Assembly: GCF_000426345.1 (NCBI RefSeq)
Contig: NZ_AUFE01000015.1
Span: forward strand, 62,001 to 126,000
Length of the DNA: 64,000 nt
Direction of reading: 5' to 3'
Source of the DNA: Cupriavidus phytohabitans
GTDB lineage: Bacteria; Pseudomonadota; Gammaproteobacteria; Burkholderiales; Burkholderiaceae
Position numbers and translations under genes: made by a program. Below the pieces are notes generated by a model, which saw only the letters and a program-made list of their open reading frames with translations, was not told the DNA's origin and ran no database searches. Within the stretch, counting starts at the first letter, position 1. Every line of letters starts with the position of its first letter. Shown piece after piece: positions 1 to 17,197 of this stretch.

Positions 1-6628
<6,628 letters not shown>

Positions 6629-6709
6629 GGCGAAAACGTTGGAAATGGCAGGATCCGCCGGGCAGGCGCAACCTGCCAGGCAAGGAGTGATCAGACGGGA
6701 AAGCGCGCC

Positions 6710-7783
6710 TCAGCCCAGTCCGGGCGGCGCGGGTTCGGCCATGGCGACGATCACGCGGCGCGCGCCGGTGAAGGTGCCGCGCCCGTGGGCGGCAAGCATG
6801 TTGTCGAGCATCAGCACGTCGCCCTGCTGCCAGGGGAAGCGCACCGTGCATTGGTCCAGGGTGGCGCGGATCGACGCTAGGGCATCGTCTTCCAGCGGCG
6901 CGCCGTCGCCGTAGACGACATTGCGCGGCAGTTCGTCGACGCTGCCGACCACGGCCAGCAAGGCCTCGCGCACATGCGGCGCCAGGTTCGACACATGGAA
7001 CAGGTGGGCCTGGTTGAACCACACCATCTCGCCCGTCACCGGATGGCGCGCGACCGCCTGGCACAGCTGGCGCGTGCGCAGCTCGCCGTCGGGCTTCCAT
7101 TCGAACTCGATCTGCTGCGCGCGGCAGAAGCGCTCCACCTGCGCGCGGTCTTCGGTGTTGAAGGCGCGCTGCCAGCTCAGGTCGAGGCCGTTGCCGTAGT
7201 TGCGCACGTACATCAGCCGGCGCTGCGCAAAGCGCTCGCGGATAGCGGGGTCGAGGCGCTGGTAGACCAGGCGGCTGTCGGCGATCGGCGTCTCGCCGCC
7301 GGTTTCGCTCGGCTGCACGCAGTGGAACCAGATCTTCATCGGCCACTGCAGCGTGTACGACTGCTCGTTATGCAGCGGGATCACCTGGTGCGCCGGGTAT
7401 TCGGTCGAGGTGTAGACGCCCTCCTTGACCTGCGAGCGCGGCGTGGAGCCGAACTCGTAGCTCAGCAGCGGATGGCCGAAGGCGCTGGCGAAGGCGCGGA
7501 ACGCGGCGTCGTCATCGAAACGGAAGTTGCGGAACAGCACGCCGCCGACGCGAGGCAGCTGCTCGGCGGCAATCGCCGCCATGGCACTGAACTGGCTGCG
7601 CCAGTCGGAGTCCCCATCCGGGGTGACCACCAGCGGCAGCGCGCCGTGCGCAAACAGCGGAGCGGTGCGCAGCGCGCCTGCCGTGGCGAGGCTCGTTGAA
7701 GTGGCTGAGGTTGCGGCGGTAGCCACGCCGGCCGCGGCGCGATGGTCCGGCTGGAGGTCGGCGATGGTACTGGTCGTGTCCAT
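6710..7783 (-). CDS. TauD/TfdA-type Fe(II)/2-oxoglutarate dioxygenase, SyrP-like amino-acid hydroxylase
   Basis: A 357-residue protein of the TauD/TfdA fold. The facial-triad region reads PLHNEQSY, so the acidic ligand is Glu (HxE), as in the SyrP/aspartyl beta-hydroxylase group. The distal His lies in LDNMLAAHGRGTF near the C terminus, followed by the Arg-rich strand expected to bind 2-oxoglutarate. It probably hydroxylates aspartate bound to the NRPS, making beta-hydroxyaspartate, a ferric-iron ligand. It lies 81 bases upstream of the NRPS on the same strand and starts the minus-strand arm of the divergent, Fur-box-bearing promoter. The substrate is inferred from family and context. Confidence 0.88.
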   Translation of the reverse strand: MDTTSTIADLQPDHRAAAGVATAATSATSTSLATAGALRTAPLFAHGALPLVVTPDGDSDWRSQFSAMAAIAAEQLPRVGGVLFRNFRFDDDAAFRAFASAFGHPLLSYEFGSTPRSQVKEGVYTSTEYPAHQVIPLHNEQSYTLQWPMKIWFHCVQPSETGGETPIADSRLVYQRLDPAIRERFAQRRLMYVRNYGNGLDLSWQRAFNTEDRAQVERFCRAQQIEFEWKPDGELRTRQLCQAVARHPVTGEMVWFNQAHLFHVSNLAPHVREALLAVVGSVDELPRNVVYGDGAPLEDDALASIRATLDQCTVRFPWQQGDVLMLDNMLAAHGRGTFTGARRVIVAMAEPAPPGLG

Positions 7784-7924
7784 ATCCCTGTTGCCTCTAC
7801 GGGTGCGTTCGCGAAGCCAGTGGCGGCCTGAGAGTCAATGAGGCCAACGGGGGCAGCCGCGCGAACAATGTCTGCACATGGAAAGTGTGAAGCGAGTGTA
7901 GCGGAATTATTTACGAATGGAAAT

Positions 7925-7943
7925 ACAAATCATTATCATTTAC
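7925..7943. promoter_or_regulatory. Fur box in the divergent siderophore promoter
   Basis: The bases ACAAATCATTATCATTTAC resemble the inverted-repeat Fur consensus (GATAATnATTATC). The site lies in an AT-rich island between the minus-strand hydroxylase-NRPS arm and the plus-strand mbtH arm, so one bound repressor could silence both. The match was seen directly; iron regulation is inferred. Confidence 0.75.
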
Positions 7944-8044
7944 GATGCTGTTCTACGAGTTGGCTCGACCATTCGCGACGCCATCGCGGCGGACTGATGC
8001 CTGCACCGCGATAGCGTTTCCACACCACCTGAAGGAGCTATGCC

Positions 8045-8251
8045 ATGAGCTGGGACCATCCCGACACGCGTTTCCATGTCGTCCGCAATGAAGAGGGCCA
8101 GTACTCCATCTGGCCCGACTACAAACCCGTACCGGCCGGATGGGAAAGCACCGGCTTCCAGGGCAGCCACGATGCGTGCCTGGCCCATATCGACACGGTC
8201 TGGACCGACATGCGCCCGCTCAGCCTGCAGCGCGCGCTGGCCGGCGCATGA
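8045..8251 (+). CDS. MbtH-family NRPS accessory protein
   Basis: A 68-residue protein with the MbtH signature: N-E-E-G-Q-Y-S-I-W-P early, then GW, and the end motif W-x-D-M-R-P. MbtH proteins bind NRPS adenylation domains and are often needed for their folding and activity. The start is well placed behind AAGGAG. It is the first gene of the plus-strand arm and its stop overlaps the next start (ATGA), so translation is probably coupled. Confidence 0.95.
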   Translation: MSWDHPDTRFHVVRNEEGQYSIWPDYKPVPAGWESTGFQGSHDACLAHIDTVWTDMRPLSLQRALAGA

Positions 8252-9072
8252 GCGCGCCGCAGCCGGTGCGCGAGCGCTGGTTTGCCGTGATGCCAGGGCG
8301 CGCAGGCACTGCGGCTAATGCCGAGGCCGCGCGCGTGCGCCTGTACTGCCTGCCCTATGCCGGCGCCGGCCATACCGCGTATCACGGCTGGCGCGACGCG
8401 TTGCCGGCGCAGGTAGAGCTGGCGCCGGTATGCCTGCCCGGACGCGGCATGCGCACGGCCGAGGCGCATGCGGCTTCGATCGAAGAACTGGCCACGGCCC
8501 TGGCAGCGGCGATCGCGCGCGCGGCGCGCACCGAGGCGCCGCGCTTTGCGCTGTTCGGGCACAGTATGGGCGCCCTGCTCGCCTTCGAAACCGCACGCGT
8601 GCTCGAGGCCGTGCACGGCCTTTGCCCCACGGCGCTGGTGGTGTCCGGGCGCGGCGCGCCGGCGCTGCCGTCGGCGCGGCCGCCGTTCAGCACGCTGCCT
8701 GACGGGGCCTTCGCCGACGTCATCGCGGCGATGGGCGGCATGCCGGCGGAGATTCGCGAAACCCCGGAAGCGCTGGCGTTTTTCCTGCCGGTGCTGCGGG
8801 CCGACATCGCGCTGTGCGAGCGCTGGCGCTATGCCCGCGGCCCGCGGCTGGGCTGCCCGATCACCGTCCTGGGCGGCCAGGACGATGTTCACGCGCCGCC
8901 GGCGCTGCTGGCGGCCTGGCGCGACGAGACCCTGCACGATTGCCGCCAGCAAGTCTTCGCGGGCGGGCACTTCTTCCTGCACGACGCGGCGCCCGCGGTG
9001 CTGGACGCCATTGCGCAGGCCGTGCTTGGCACCGCGGCGCTCAGCGGAGAAGCCGGCCATGCGCTTGCCTGA
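8248..9072 (+). CDS. Type II thioesterase of the siderophore NRPS
   Basis: A 274-residue alpha/beta hydrolase with the nucleophile elbow GHSMG and a C-terminal GGHFFLH that holds the catalytic His. Type II thioesterases free mis-loaded carrier domains in NRPS assembly lines. The start chosen is the ATG overlapping the mbtH stop. An in-frame ATG further upstream lies inside mbtH and is unlikely. The 3' end overlaps the next gene by 14 bases, consistent with one operon. Confidence 0.92.
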   Translation: MSAPQPVRERWFAVMPGRAGTAANAEAARVRLYCLPYAGAGHTAYHGWRDALPAQVELAPVCLPGRGMRTAEAHAASIEELATALAAAIARAARTEAPRFALFGHSMGALLAFETARVLEAVHGLCPTALVVSGRGAPALPSARPPFSTLPDGAFADVIAAMGGMPAEIRETPEALAFFLPVLRADIALCERWRYARGPRLGCPITVLGGQDDVHAPPALLAAWRDETLHDCRQQVFAGGHFFLHDAAPAVLDAIAQAVLGTAALSGEAGHALA

Positions 9073-9808
9073 CCTCGCCGCCCCAGCGCACGGCGACATC
9101 CACGTGTGGCACGTAGCGGCCGACGCGCCGGTGGAGCCCGCCGTGCTGTCGGCCGTGCTGTCGACCGACGAGCACGCCCGCGCCGCAGCCTTTCGCCAGG
9201 CCGCCGACCGCAACCGCTTTAGCGCGGCGCGCGCGGCATTGCGCACGCTGCTGGGCGGCTGCCTGGGCCTGCCTCCCGCTGCCGTCCCGCTGGCCGCCAA
9301 CGCCTTCGGCAAGCCCGTGCTGGCCACGGCCCCGGTGGGCGCGCCCCTGCACTTCAACGTCAGCCACAGCGGCGCGCGCGCGGTGATCGCGCTGTCGCGC
9401 GTGCCGGTCGGCATCGACATCGAAGCCTGGCCTGCCGGCATGGCCTGGACGGACTGGCGCGACAGCGCCGCCGTCGCCTGCGCGCCCGATGAAATGCACT
9501 GGCTCGCCGGGCTGGCGCAGCGGCAGCCCGAGCACGCCATGCTGGGCTTCCTGCGGCTATGGACCGCCAAGGAAGCGTGCAGCAAGGCGGTCGGCACCGG
9601 CCTGTCGGCGTCGCCGCAAGCGGTGCGCGTGGCGCTGCCCGGCAGCGCCGAATGCGTGCCGCCGCTGGCGCGCGCCGGCACCGGTGTCTGGTATCTGCAC
9701 GATGCCGGCGGCGGTCCGCGCTATGTGGCATGCGTGGCCACGCCGCTGGCGGCCGCGCGCGTCGTGCACCGGCAATACCCGCTGCGCTCCGCCGGCGCCA
9801 ACCCTTGA
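9059..9808 (+). CDS. Sfp-type 4'-phosphopantetheinyl transferase
   Basis: A 249-residue protein with the Sfp-family motifs FNVSHSG, GIDIE and WTAKEACSKAVGTGL, which carry the Mg- and CoA-binding residues. It would transfer phosphopantetheine from CoA to the carrier domains of the NRPS at the left edge, converting them to the holo form. The start overlaps the thioesterase 3' end by 14 bases. A longer in-frame reading exists but lies inside the thioesterase gene. Confidence 0.93.
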   Translation: MRLPDLAAPAHGDIHVWHVAADAPVEPAVLSAVLSTDEHARAAAFRQAADRNRFSAARAALRTLLGGCLGLPPAAVPLAANAFGKPVLATAPVGAPLHFNVSHSGARAVIALSRVPVGIDIEAWPAGMAWTDWRDSAAVACAPDEMHWLAGLAQRQPEHAMLGFLRLWTAKEACSKAVGTGLSASPQAVRVALPGSAECVPPLARAGTGVWYLHDAGGGPRYVACVATPLAAARVVHRQYPLRSAGANP

Positions 9809-9862
9809 TCCAGTCCTTGCAGTCAACGCCCCCGTACAACGCCCTCCGCTAGGAACGACACC

Positions 9863-11287
9863 ATGACGCCTCCCTCGCTCGCCACGCTCGCCCACGGCCA
9901 ACCCGCGCCGTTCTCGGCCGGCGCCTTTGCCCGGCAAGCACCGATCCGGCTCGACGACAATGCCTACCTGCAGCGCCAGTGCGCCCGCGAATCCAACGCC
10001 CGCTCCTATCCGCGCCGCATCCCGCTGGCGCTGGAACAGGGCTACGGCGTGTACCTGCGCGATACCAGCGGCCAGCTCTTCATCGACTGCCTGGCCGGCG
10101 CCGGCACGCTCGCGCTGGGCCACAACCACCCGGCGGTAGTGCGCGCGCTGCGCGACACGCTCGACAGCGGCCTGCCGCTGCATACGCTGGACCTGGCCAC
10201 GCCGGTCAAGGACCGCTTTATCGACGACCTGTTCGGCCTGCTGCCGGCCGAGTTCGCCGCGCGCGCGCGCATCCAGTTCTGCGGCCCGACCGGTGCCGAC
10301 GGCATCGAAGCCGCGCTCAAGCTGGCCAAGACCGCGACCGGCCGGCACACCGTGCTGAGCTTCGCCGGCGGCTACCATGGCATGACCCACGGCACGCTGG
10401 CGCTGATGGGCAACCTGGGGCCCAAGGCGCCGCTGGGCGCGCTCGGCGCGAGCGTGCAGTTCCTGCCGTACCCGTATGACTATCGCTGCCCGTTCGGCCT
10501 GCGCGGCGAGGCCGGCATCGATGCCGGGCTGCGCTATATCGGGCAGATGCTGTCCGATCCCGAGTCCGGCGTGCTGCCGCCGGCGGCGGTTGTGGTGGAA
10601 GCGGTGCAAGGCGAAGGCGGCGTGATTCCCGCGCCGGCACGCTGGCTGCGTGAGCTGCGCCGCATCACGCGCGAGCATGGCATCGCGCTGGTGCTGGACG
10701 AAGTGCAGACCGGGCTGGGCCGCACCGGCCGCACCTTCGCGTTCGAGCATGCCGGCATCGTGCCCGACGTGCTGGTGCTGTCCAAGGCGATCGGCGGCGG
10801 GCTGCCGATGTCGGTGGTGATCTACGACGGCGCGCTCGACGCGTGGCAGCCTGGCGCGCATGCCGGGACCTTCCGCGGCAACCAGCTGGCGATGGCGGCG
10901 GGCTCGGCCACGATCCGCACCATTGCCGCACAGGGGCTGGTGGCGCATGCCGAGGGCATGGGCCAGCGGCTGGCGACCCGGTTGCGCCAGCTGCAGTCGG
11001 ACTTCGCCGCAATCGGCGAGGTGCGTGGGCGTGGGCTGATGCTTGGGGTAGAACTGGTGGATGAACGTGCCGAGCCTGACGTGGTCGGCGCCTACCCTGC
11101 CGATGGCGACTTCGCGCGTGCCGTGCAGCGCGAATGCCTGCAGCGCGGCCTGATCGTCGAGCTTGGCGGGCGCCATGGGGCGACGGTGCGGTTCCTGCCG
11201 CCGCTGGTGATTGACGAGGACGAGGTGGATCTGGTGGGTGAGTTGTTTGGCGAGGCGCTTGGGGCGGCAACGCGGGTGCTACGGTAA
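9863..11287 (+). CDS. dat: Diaminobutyrate-2-oxoglutarate aminotransferase
   Basis: A 474-residue class III PLP aminotransferase. Visible marks are GPTGADGIEAALK (cofactor phosphate region), LVLDEVQTGLGRTG and LSKAIGGGLP with the Schiff-base Lys. The diaminobutyrate subgroup (PvdH/Dat/EctB-like) makes L-2,4-diaminobutyrate from aspartate semialdehyde and glutamate. As the last gene of the plus-strand siderophore arm, it most likely supplies a diaminobutyrate building block for the peptide. No ectA or ectC lies beside it, so ectoine synthesis is unlikely here. Confidence 0.88.
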   Translation: MTPPSLATLAHGQPAPFSAGAFARQAPIRLDDNAYLQRQCARESNARSYPRRIPLALEQGYGVYLRDTSGQLFIDCLAGAGTLALGHNHPAVVRALRDTLDSGLPLHTLDLATPVKDRFIDDLFGLLPAEFAARARIQFCGPTGADGIEAALKLAKTATGRHTVLSFAGGYHGMTHGTLALMGNLGPKAPLGALGASVQFLPYPYDYRCPFGLRGEAGIDAGLRYIGQMLSDPESGVLPPAAVVVEAVQGEGGVIPAPARWLRELRRITREHGIALVLDEVQTGLGRTGRTFAFEHAGIVPDVLVLSKAIGGGLPMSVVIYDGALDAWQPGAHAGTFRGNQLAMAAGSATIRTIAAQGLVAHAEGMGQRLATRLRQLQSDFAAIGEVRGRGLMLGVELVDERAEPDVVGAYPADGDFARAVQRECLQRGLIVELGGRHGATVRFLPPLVIDEDEVDLVGELFGEALGAATRVLR

Positions 11288-11320
11288 GCGTGCTTGACAC
11301 GCGCCGGCCCTCTCCCCCTG

Positions 11321-11346
11321 CCCCTCTCCCGCAAGTGGGAGAGGGG
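11321..11346. terminator. GC-rich hairpin between convergent operons
   Basis: A perfect 10-base-pair stem (CCCCTCTCCC with GGGAGAGGGG) and 6-base loop lie between the stops of dat and the acyl-CoA ligase. It could end transcription from both sides. There is no clear U-run, so it may instead be a dispersed repeat of the genus. Confidence 0.5.
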
Positions 11347-11373
11347 AGCAAACCGGCGGCTATAGCACCCCTT

Positions 11374-13014
<1,641 letters not shown>

Positions 13015-13064
13015 GGCGGTCTCCTCGTTGTTGTGTGCTGCCAGCCGTTGCGCCGGCCAGCGCG

Positions 13065-14216
13065 TCAGGCCGGTACCGCTTCGCGCCCCGCGCGCGTGCG
13101 CGCGATGATGGTCTTCATGATCTGCGCGGTGCCGTCGCCGATCTGGAAGCCGAGCACGTCGCGCAGGCGCTGCTCCATCACGCCGCGGTCGTAGCCACCG
13201 TGGCCGAACGACAGCAGGCACTGGTGCACCACGTCATATGCCAGCTTGGGCGCCCACCACTTGCACATCGCGGCTTCGGCGGTATGCGGCAGGCCGCGGT
13301 CCTTCAGCCACAGCGTCTGCAGGCACAGCAGGCGCGCGCCCTGCGCCTGGGTCTCGAAGTCCGCCAGCGGGTGCGACACGCCCTGGAATGCCGACAGCGG
13401 CTTGCCGAAGGCCTGGCGCTCGGCCACGTAGCCCCAGGTCTCGTCCAGCGCCACCTGCGCCACGACCAGCACCTGCAGGCCGATCAGCGCGCGCGAGAAA
13501 TCGAAGCCTTGCATCACCTGCACGAAGCCCTCGCCTTCCTTGCCGAGCAGGTGGCTCGCCGGCACGCGCACGTTCTCGAAGAAGATCGAGCCGCGGCCGA
13601 TGGCGCGCTGGCCATGGCAGTCGAAGCGGTTGCGCGTGACGCCCGGCAGGTCCATCGGCACCAGCAGCGCCGACACGCCGCGCGCGCCCGCCTCGACCGG
13701 GCCGCTGCGCGCGAACACCACCGCGGCATCGGCCTGGTCGGCGGCGGAGATCGAAGTCTTCTCGCCGTTGAGCACGTAATAGTCGCCATCGCGCTCCATG
13801 CGCAGGCGCAGGCTGGCCGCGTCAGAGCCGCCGCGCGGCTCGGTCAGCGCGATCGCCAGCAGCGCTTCGCCGCGCGTCAGGCGCTGCAGCCACGGGCCGG
13901 CGATCTCCGGCCGTGCATGGTGCGCCAGGATCTGCCCGTTCAGCGACGCCAGCAGGTTGAGATACGACAGGCTCAGGTCGGCGCGCGCCACCGCTTCGTG
14001 GATCACGCCGGCCGCGAGCGAGCCCATGCCCTGCCCGCCATACTGTTCCGGCAGCTCGGGCGCGATAAAGCCCATCTCGCCCATCTCGCGCATCAGCGCG
14101 CGGTCGAGCACGCGGGTACGGTCGCGCTCCAGGTAGCCGGGCGCGACGCGCGCATCGGCAAAGCGGCGGGCATGTTCGGCCAGCGCCGACAGGTCTTCGT
14201 CAAGGTAGGGATTCAT
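13065..14216 (-). CDS. aliB: Cyclohexanecarboxyl-CoA dehydrogenase (AliB-like acyl-CoA dehydrogenase)
   Basis: A 383-residue FAD-dependent acyl-CoA dehydrogenase. Marks include ALTEPRGGSDAAS (substrate and flavin loop), DYYVLNGEKTSIS, the AFGKPLSAFQGVSHPLAD segment and a C-terminal FQIGDGTAQIMKTIIAR. It should introduce the first double bond, giving cyclohex-1-ene-1-carboxyl-CoA. It lies between badI and aliA with short gaps, in one operon. The ATG at 14216 gives the usual family length. Confidence 0.82.
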   Translation of the reverse strand: MNPYLDEDLSALAEHARRFADARVAPGYLERDRTRVLDRALMREMGEMGFIAPELPEQYGGQGMGSLAAGVIHEAVARADLSLSYLNLLASLNGQILAHHARPEIAGPWLQRLTRGEALLAIALTEPRGGSDAASLRLRMERDGDYYVLNGEKTSISAADQADAAVVFARSGPVEAGARGVSALLVPMDLPGVTRNRFDCHGQRAIGRGSIFFENVRVPASHLLGKEGEGFVQVMQGFDFSRALIGLQVLVVAQVALDETWGYVAERQAFGKPLSAFQGVSHPLADFETQAQGARLLCLQTLWLKDRGLPHTAEAAMCKWWAPKLAYDVVHQCLLSFGHGGYDRGVMEQRLRDVLGFQIGDGTAQIMKTIIARTRAGREAVPA

Positions 14217-14242
14217 GGTCGTCTCCGCGCGGTCCGGTCGGC

Positions 14243-15025
14243 TTACTTCGCGTACTTGCGAAAGTCCGGCTTGCGCTTTTCCTGGAAGGCGCGCACGCCT
14301 TCGCGCGATTCCTCGGTGTCGTAGTAGAGCTTGAGCGCATACATGCCCATGCCGGCGATGCCGCCCTGGTGCGCCGTGTCCATGTTGAACGAGCGCTTGG
14401 CGATGGCGACCGCGGTCGGGCTCTTCTCCATGATCTCGTCGCACCACTTCTGCACTTCGGCGTCGAGCTGATCGTGCGGCACCACGGCGTTGACCAGCCC
14501 CATCGCCAGCGCCTCGGCGGCGGGATAGCGGCGGCACAGGTACCAGATCTCGCGCGCCTTCTTCTCGCCGACCACGCGCGCGAGGAAGGCCGTGCCATAG
14601 CCCGGGTCGACCGAGCCGACACGCGGCCCAACCTGCCCGAACACGGCCTTGTCCGAAGCGATGGTGAAATCGCAGATCGTGCACAGCACGTTGCCGCCGC
14701 CGATGGCATAGCCCTGCACGCGCGCGATCACCGGCTTGGGCACGTCGCGGATGGCGTTGTGCAGTTCTTCCATCGGCAGGCCGATGGTGCCGCGGCCGTC
14801 GTACTGCCCTTCGTGCGCGGACTGGTCGCCCCCGGTGCAGAAGGCTTTCTCGCCGGCGCCAGCCAGCACGATGGCGCCGATCTCGCGGTCATAGCCGGCG
14901 CGGTTGATGGCATGGATCAGTTCGTCGCAGGTGCGGCCGCGGAAGGCGTTCATCTTTTCCGGGCGGTTGATGATGATCCAGGCCGCGCCGTTGCGCACTT
15001 CATAGAGGATGTCGTCGTATTGCAT
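14243..15025 (-). CDS. badI: 2-Ketocyclohexanecarboxyl-CoA hydrolase (BadI-like)
   Basis: A 260-residue enoyl-CoA hydratase/crotonase-fold protein. It starts MQYDDILYEVRNGAAWI and has NRPEKMNAF, CTGGDQ and an oxyanion-hole region around AIGGGNVL. The GGDQS and VGSVDPGYG elements match the ring-cleaving BadI/MenB-like branch rather than simple hydratases. It would open the 2-ketocyclohexane ring to pimelyl-CoA. Its place between badH and aliB supports this. Confidence 0.86.
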   Translation of the reverse strand: MQYDDILYEVRNGAAWIIINRPEKMNAFRGRTCDELIHAINRAGYDREIGAIVLAGAGEKAFCTGGDQSAHEGQYDGRGTIGLPMEELHNAIRDVPKPVIARVQGYAIGGGNVLCTICDFTIASDKAVFGQVGPRVGSVDPGYGTAFLARVVGEKKAREIWYLCRRYPAAEALAMGLVNAVVPHDQLDAEVQKWCDEIMEKSPTAVAIAKRSFNMDTAHQGGIAGMGMYALKLYYDTEESREGVRAFQEKRKPDFRKYAK

Positions 15026-15064
15026 GGTGGTCTCCGTTGTTCGCTTGAGTTGGTGTGGCCGCGT

Positions 15065-15832
15065 TCAGCCGTTCATGGTCAGGCCGCCCGATACGCTCAG
15101 CACCTGGCCGGTGATGAACGCCGCATCGTCGCCGGCGAAGAACAGCACCGCGCCGGGGAGGTCGTCAGGCTGGCCGATGCGGCCCAGCGGGATCGAGCGG
15201 GTGAAGGCTTCCACCAGCTTCTCGGGGTTGCCCGCGCCCTGCTTGTAGTCCTCGAACAGCGCAGTCTCGGTCGGCCCCGGGCACACCACGTTCACGGTGA
15301 TGCCATGGCGCGCATGCTCGCGCGCAATGGTCTTGGAGAACGACACCAGCCCGCCCTTGCACGCGGCATACACCGCTTCGCCGGAAGACCCCACGCGCGC
15401 GGCATCGGAGGCGATATTGACGATGCGCCCGCGCTTGCGCGCCACCATGCCGGGCAGCACCGCGTGGTGCATGTGCAGGGCGCCGGTCAGGTTGATGGCG
15501 ATCAGCCGCTCCCACTGCGCCGGCTCGGTCTTGACGAACGGACGGAACACATCCCAGCCGGCGTTGTTGACGAGCACGTCGATGGGGCCCAGCTCCTGCT
15601 CCACCGCCGCCACCGCCGCGTCGACGCTGGCGCGATCGGTAATGTCGCAGCGCACGGACAGCGCGCGGCCGCCGGCATCGCGGATCTGCGCCGCCACGCG
15701 TTCGCCTGCCTCCGGGTTCAGGTCGAGCACGCCGACCGCCGCGCCCGCACGCGCAAAACGCAAACAGGTTGCGCCACCGATACCGCCACCACCGCCGGTC
15801 ACGATGACCGTCTTGCCTTCGAGTCCTTGCAC
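15065..15832 (-). CDS. badH: 2-Hydroxycyclohexanecarboxyl-CoA dehydrogenase (BadH-like SDR)
   Basis: A 255-residue classical short-chain dehydrogenase. It has the cofactor loop TGGGGGIGG, NNAGWD, a catalytic Ser region, and the YAACK pair with the active-site Tyr and Lys. It should oxidise 2-hydroxycyclohexanecarboxyl-CoA to the 2-keto thioester that BadI cleaves. First gene of the operon; its start faces the divergent MarR regulator. The hydratase (BadK) that should make its substrate is not in this cluster. Confidence 0.84.
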   Translation of the reverse strand: MQGLEGKTVIVTGGGGGIGGATCLRFARAGAAVGVLDLNPEAGERVAAQIRDAGGRALSVRCDITDRASVDAAVAAVEQELGPIDVLVNNAGWDVFRPFVKTEPAQWERLIAINLTGALHMHHAVLPGMVARKRGRIVNIASDAARVGSSGEAVYAACKGGLVSFSKTIAREHARHGITVNVVCPGPTETALFEDYKQGAGNPEKLVEAFTRSIPLGRIGQPDDLPGAVLFFAGDDAAFITGQVLSVSGGLTMNG

Positions 15833-15899
15833 AGCCGTTCTCCTTTCAGGGTTCCGGTGCTATCGTGCCGGCGGTGCCGCCGCCACTTGCCCCGTCATT

Positions 15900-15919
15900 T
15901 ACGTAAATATATTGACGTA
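15900..15919. promoter_or_regulatory. Probable BadR operator and promoter between badH and badR
   Basis: An inverted repeat TACGT-n10-ACGTA lies in an AT-rich stretch between the divergent badH and badR genes, overlapping a TATAAT hexamer at 15918-15923. Half-site spacing and location fit a MarR-family operator controlling both directions. The repeat is seen; binding is inferred. Confidence 0.5.
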
Positions 15920-15965
15920 TAATAGGTGCGGACGGCCCTATGCGCAAGGCATCAAATCTTTGGAA

Positions 15966-16493
15966 ATGACTATGGTTAACCCCGAACAGGGAGGCGAGCT
16001 CCCCACTACCGCCCGCATGGAACTGGCCAACCGGCTGTTCTTCCGCCTCTACCAATGCGCAAACATGTTGCATAAAACGGGGTCACGAGCCGTCGAAGCG
16101 GAGGGCCTGACGACGCAGCAGTGGGCAGTGCTGGGCGCGCTGTCGCGGCCGGAGGCCGCCGATGGCATGAGCGTCGGGGATCTGGCGCGCTACCTGATGG
16201 TGAGCCGCCAGAACCTGTCCGGGCTGGTCAGCCGGATGGAACGCGACGGTCACGTGACGCTGGCGCCTGACGGGCGCGACCGCCGCTCGCGGCTGGTGCG
16301 GATGAGCACGCCGGGCCGGGAAGTGTGGCTGCACCAGGCGCAGCCGAAGATCCGGCAGTACTACGAGCAGGCGCTGGATGGATTTTCGACCAACGACCTG
16401 ACGCATACCCTGCACTATCTGCTGAAGCTGCTGGACAACATGCGCGCGCTGGATGCACCGGAGGGCGGCGACAGCGGCCCGATGCAGGACTGA
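15966..16493 (+). CDS. badR: MarR-family regulator (BadR-like)
   Basis: A 175-residue winged-helix MarR protein. The DNA-binding part reads LTTQQWAVLGALSRP, then LMVSRQNLSGLVSRMERDG and the wing with DGRDRRSRLV. It is divergent from badH-badI-aliB-aliA and probably controls that operon in response to a ring-acid CoA thioester, as BadR does in Rhodopseudomonas palustris. The start is the ATG at 15966, with another ATG two codons on. No good ribosome binding site is seen, so the exact start is uncertain. Confidence 0.82.
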   Translation: MTMVNPEQGGELPTTARMELANRLFFRLYQCANMLHKTGSRAVEAEGLTTQQWAVLGALSRPEAADGMSVGDLARYLMVSRQNLSGLVSRMERDGHVTLAPDGRDRRSRLVRMSTPGREVWLHQAQPKIRQYYEQALDGFSTNDLTHTLHYLLKLLDNMRALDAPEGGDSGPMQD

Positions 16494-16500
16494 GGCGGGC

Positions 16501-16526
16501 CGCTGTATCAGGGCTGATACACAGCG
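16501..16526 (+). terminator. Hairpin behind the MarR gene
   Basis: CGCTGTATCA and TGATACACAGCG form a stem with one bulged base and a four-base loop, 7 bases after the badR stop. No U-run follows, so termination is likely but unproven. The rest of 16527-16731 shows no gene. Confidence 0.4.
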
Positions 16527-16731
16527 GGCCGCACCGCGGTGGCCGCCACCGCGGCATCTCCCGCTACGCGGCTCGCCATGGCGGCTGGCGCGCGATATGC
16601 ATCGGCATGGGGTTGCTCAGGCACCCCGGTGCTGCGCCGGGAAGTCCTGAACCACTGCCCCGGCTTGCTGCCATCGGTCGCTTGCGCGCAGCCGGGACGG
16701 CGTTCGATCGATCCTTACCGGAGATCCCGCC

Positions 16732-17025
16732 ATGACCCGCTATATCGTGCTAGCCAGCTTCACCGACCAGGGCATCCGCGCCGTCAAGGACACCACCAAG
16801 CGCGCCGCCGCGGTGCGCGAGATGGGCGCGCGCTTCGGGGTGGAGATGAAAGACATCTACTGGACACTGGGCAAATACGACGTCGTGCTGACCGTCGAGG
16901 CCCAGGATGATGCCAGCATGACCGCCTTCGGCCTGGCGGTCGGCGCGCTGGGCAACGTGCGCACGCAAACGCTGCGGGCCTTCAACGTCGACGAGATGCA
17001 GGCGATCCTCGGCAAGATGGGTTGA
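16732..17025 (+). CDS. GYD-domain protein
   Basis: A 97-residue single-domain protein: YIVLASFTDQGIRAVKDTTKR at the start, then the GKYDVVLTVEAQDD core that gives the GYD family its character. The family is small, cytoplasmic and dimeric with a ferredoxin-like fold; its biochemical role is not established. It stands alone, with a hairpin terminator behind it. Confidence 0.85.
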   Translation: MTRYIVLASFTDQGIRAVKDTTKRAAAVREMGARFGVEMKDIYWTLGKYDVVLTVEAQDDASMTAFGLAVGALGNVRTQTLRAFNVDEMQAILGKMG

Positions 17026-17054
17026 GCCGCACTGGCACTGTTTTCGTCATGAAG

Positions 17055-17083
17055 AACGCCCGCCATGGTGCGTGGCGGGCGTT
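17055..17083 (+). terminator. Hairpin terminator behind the GYD gene
   Basis: A perfect 11-base-pair stem (AACGCCCGCCA with TGGCGGGCGTT) and 7-base loop lie 30 bases after the GYD stop. The tail is only moderately T-rich. Confidence 0.6.
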
Positions 17084-17197
17084 GTCGCTTCTGCCTTGTG
17101 TCGTTCTTCCTGATATCCGACGATCTTGTCAGACGACGCCCGATAGCCGGGCGGCGACGCAGAGCGGACACTCATACTGCCAACTTCCGGGGACGCC

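Noticed and set aside
9863-11287. Ectoine biosynthesis (EctB) call for the aminotransferase
   Set aside because: EctA and EctC are absent and the gene lies in the siderophore operon.
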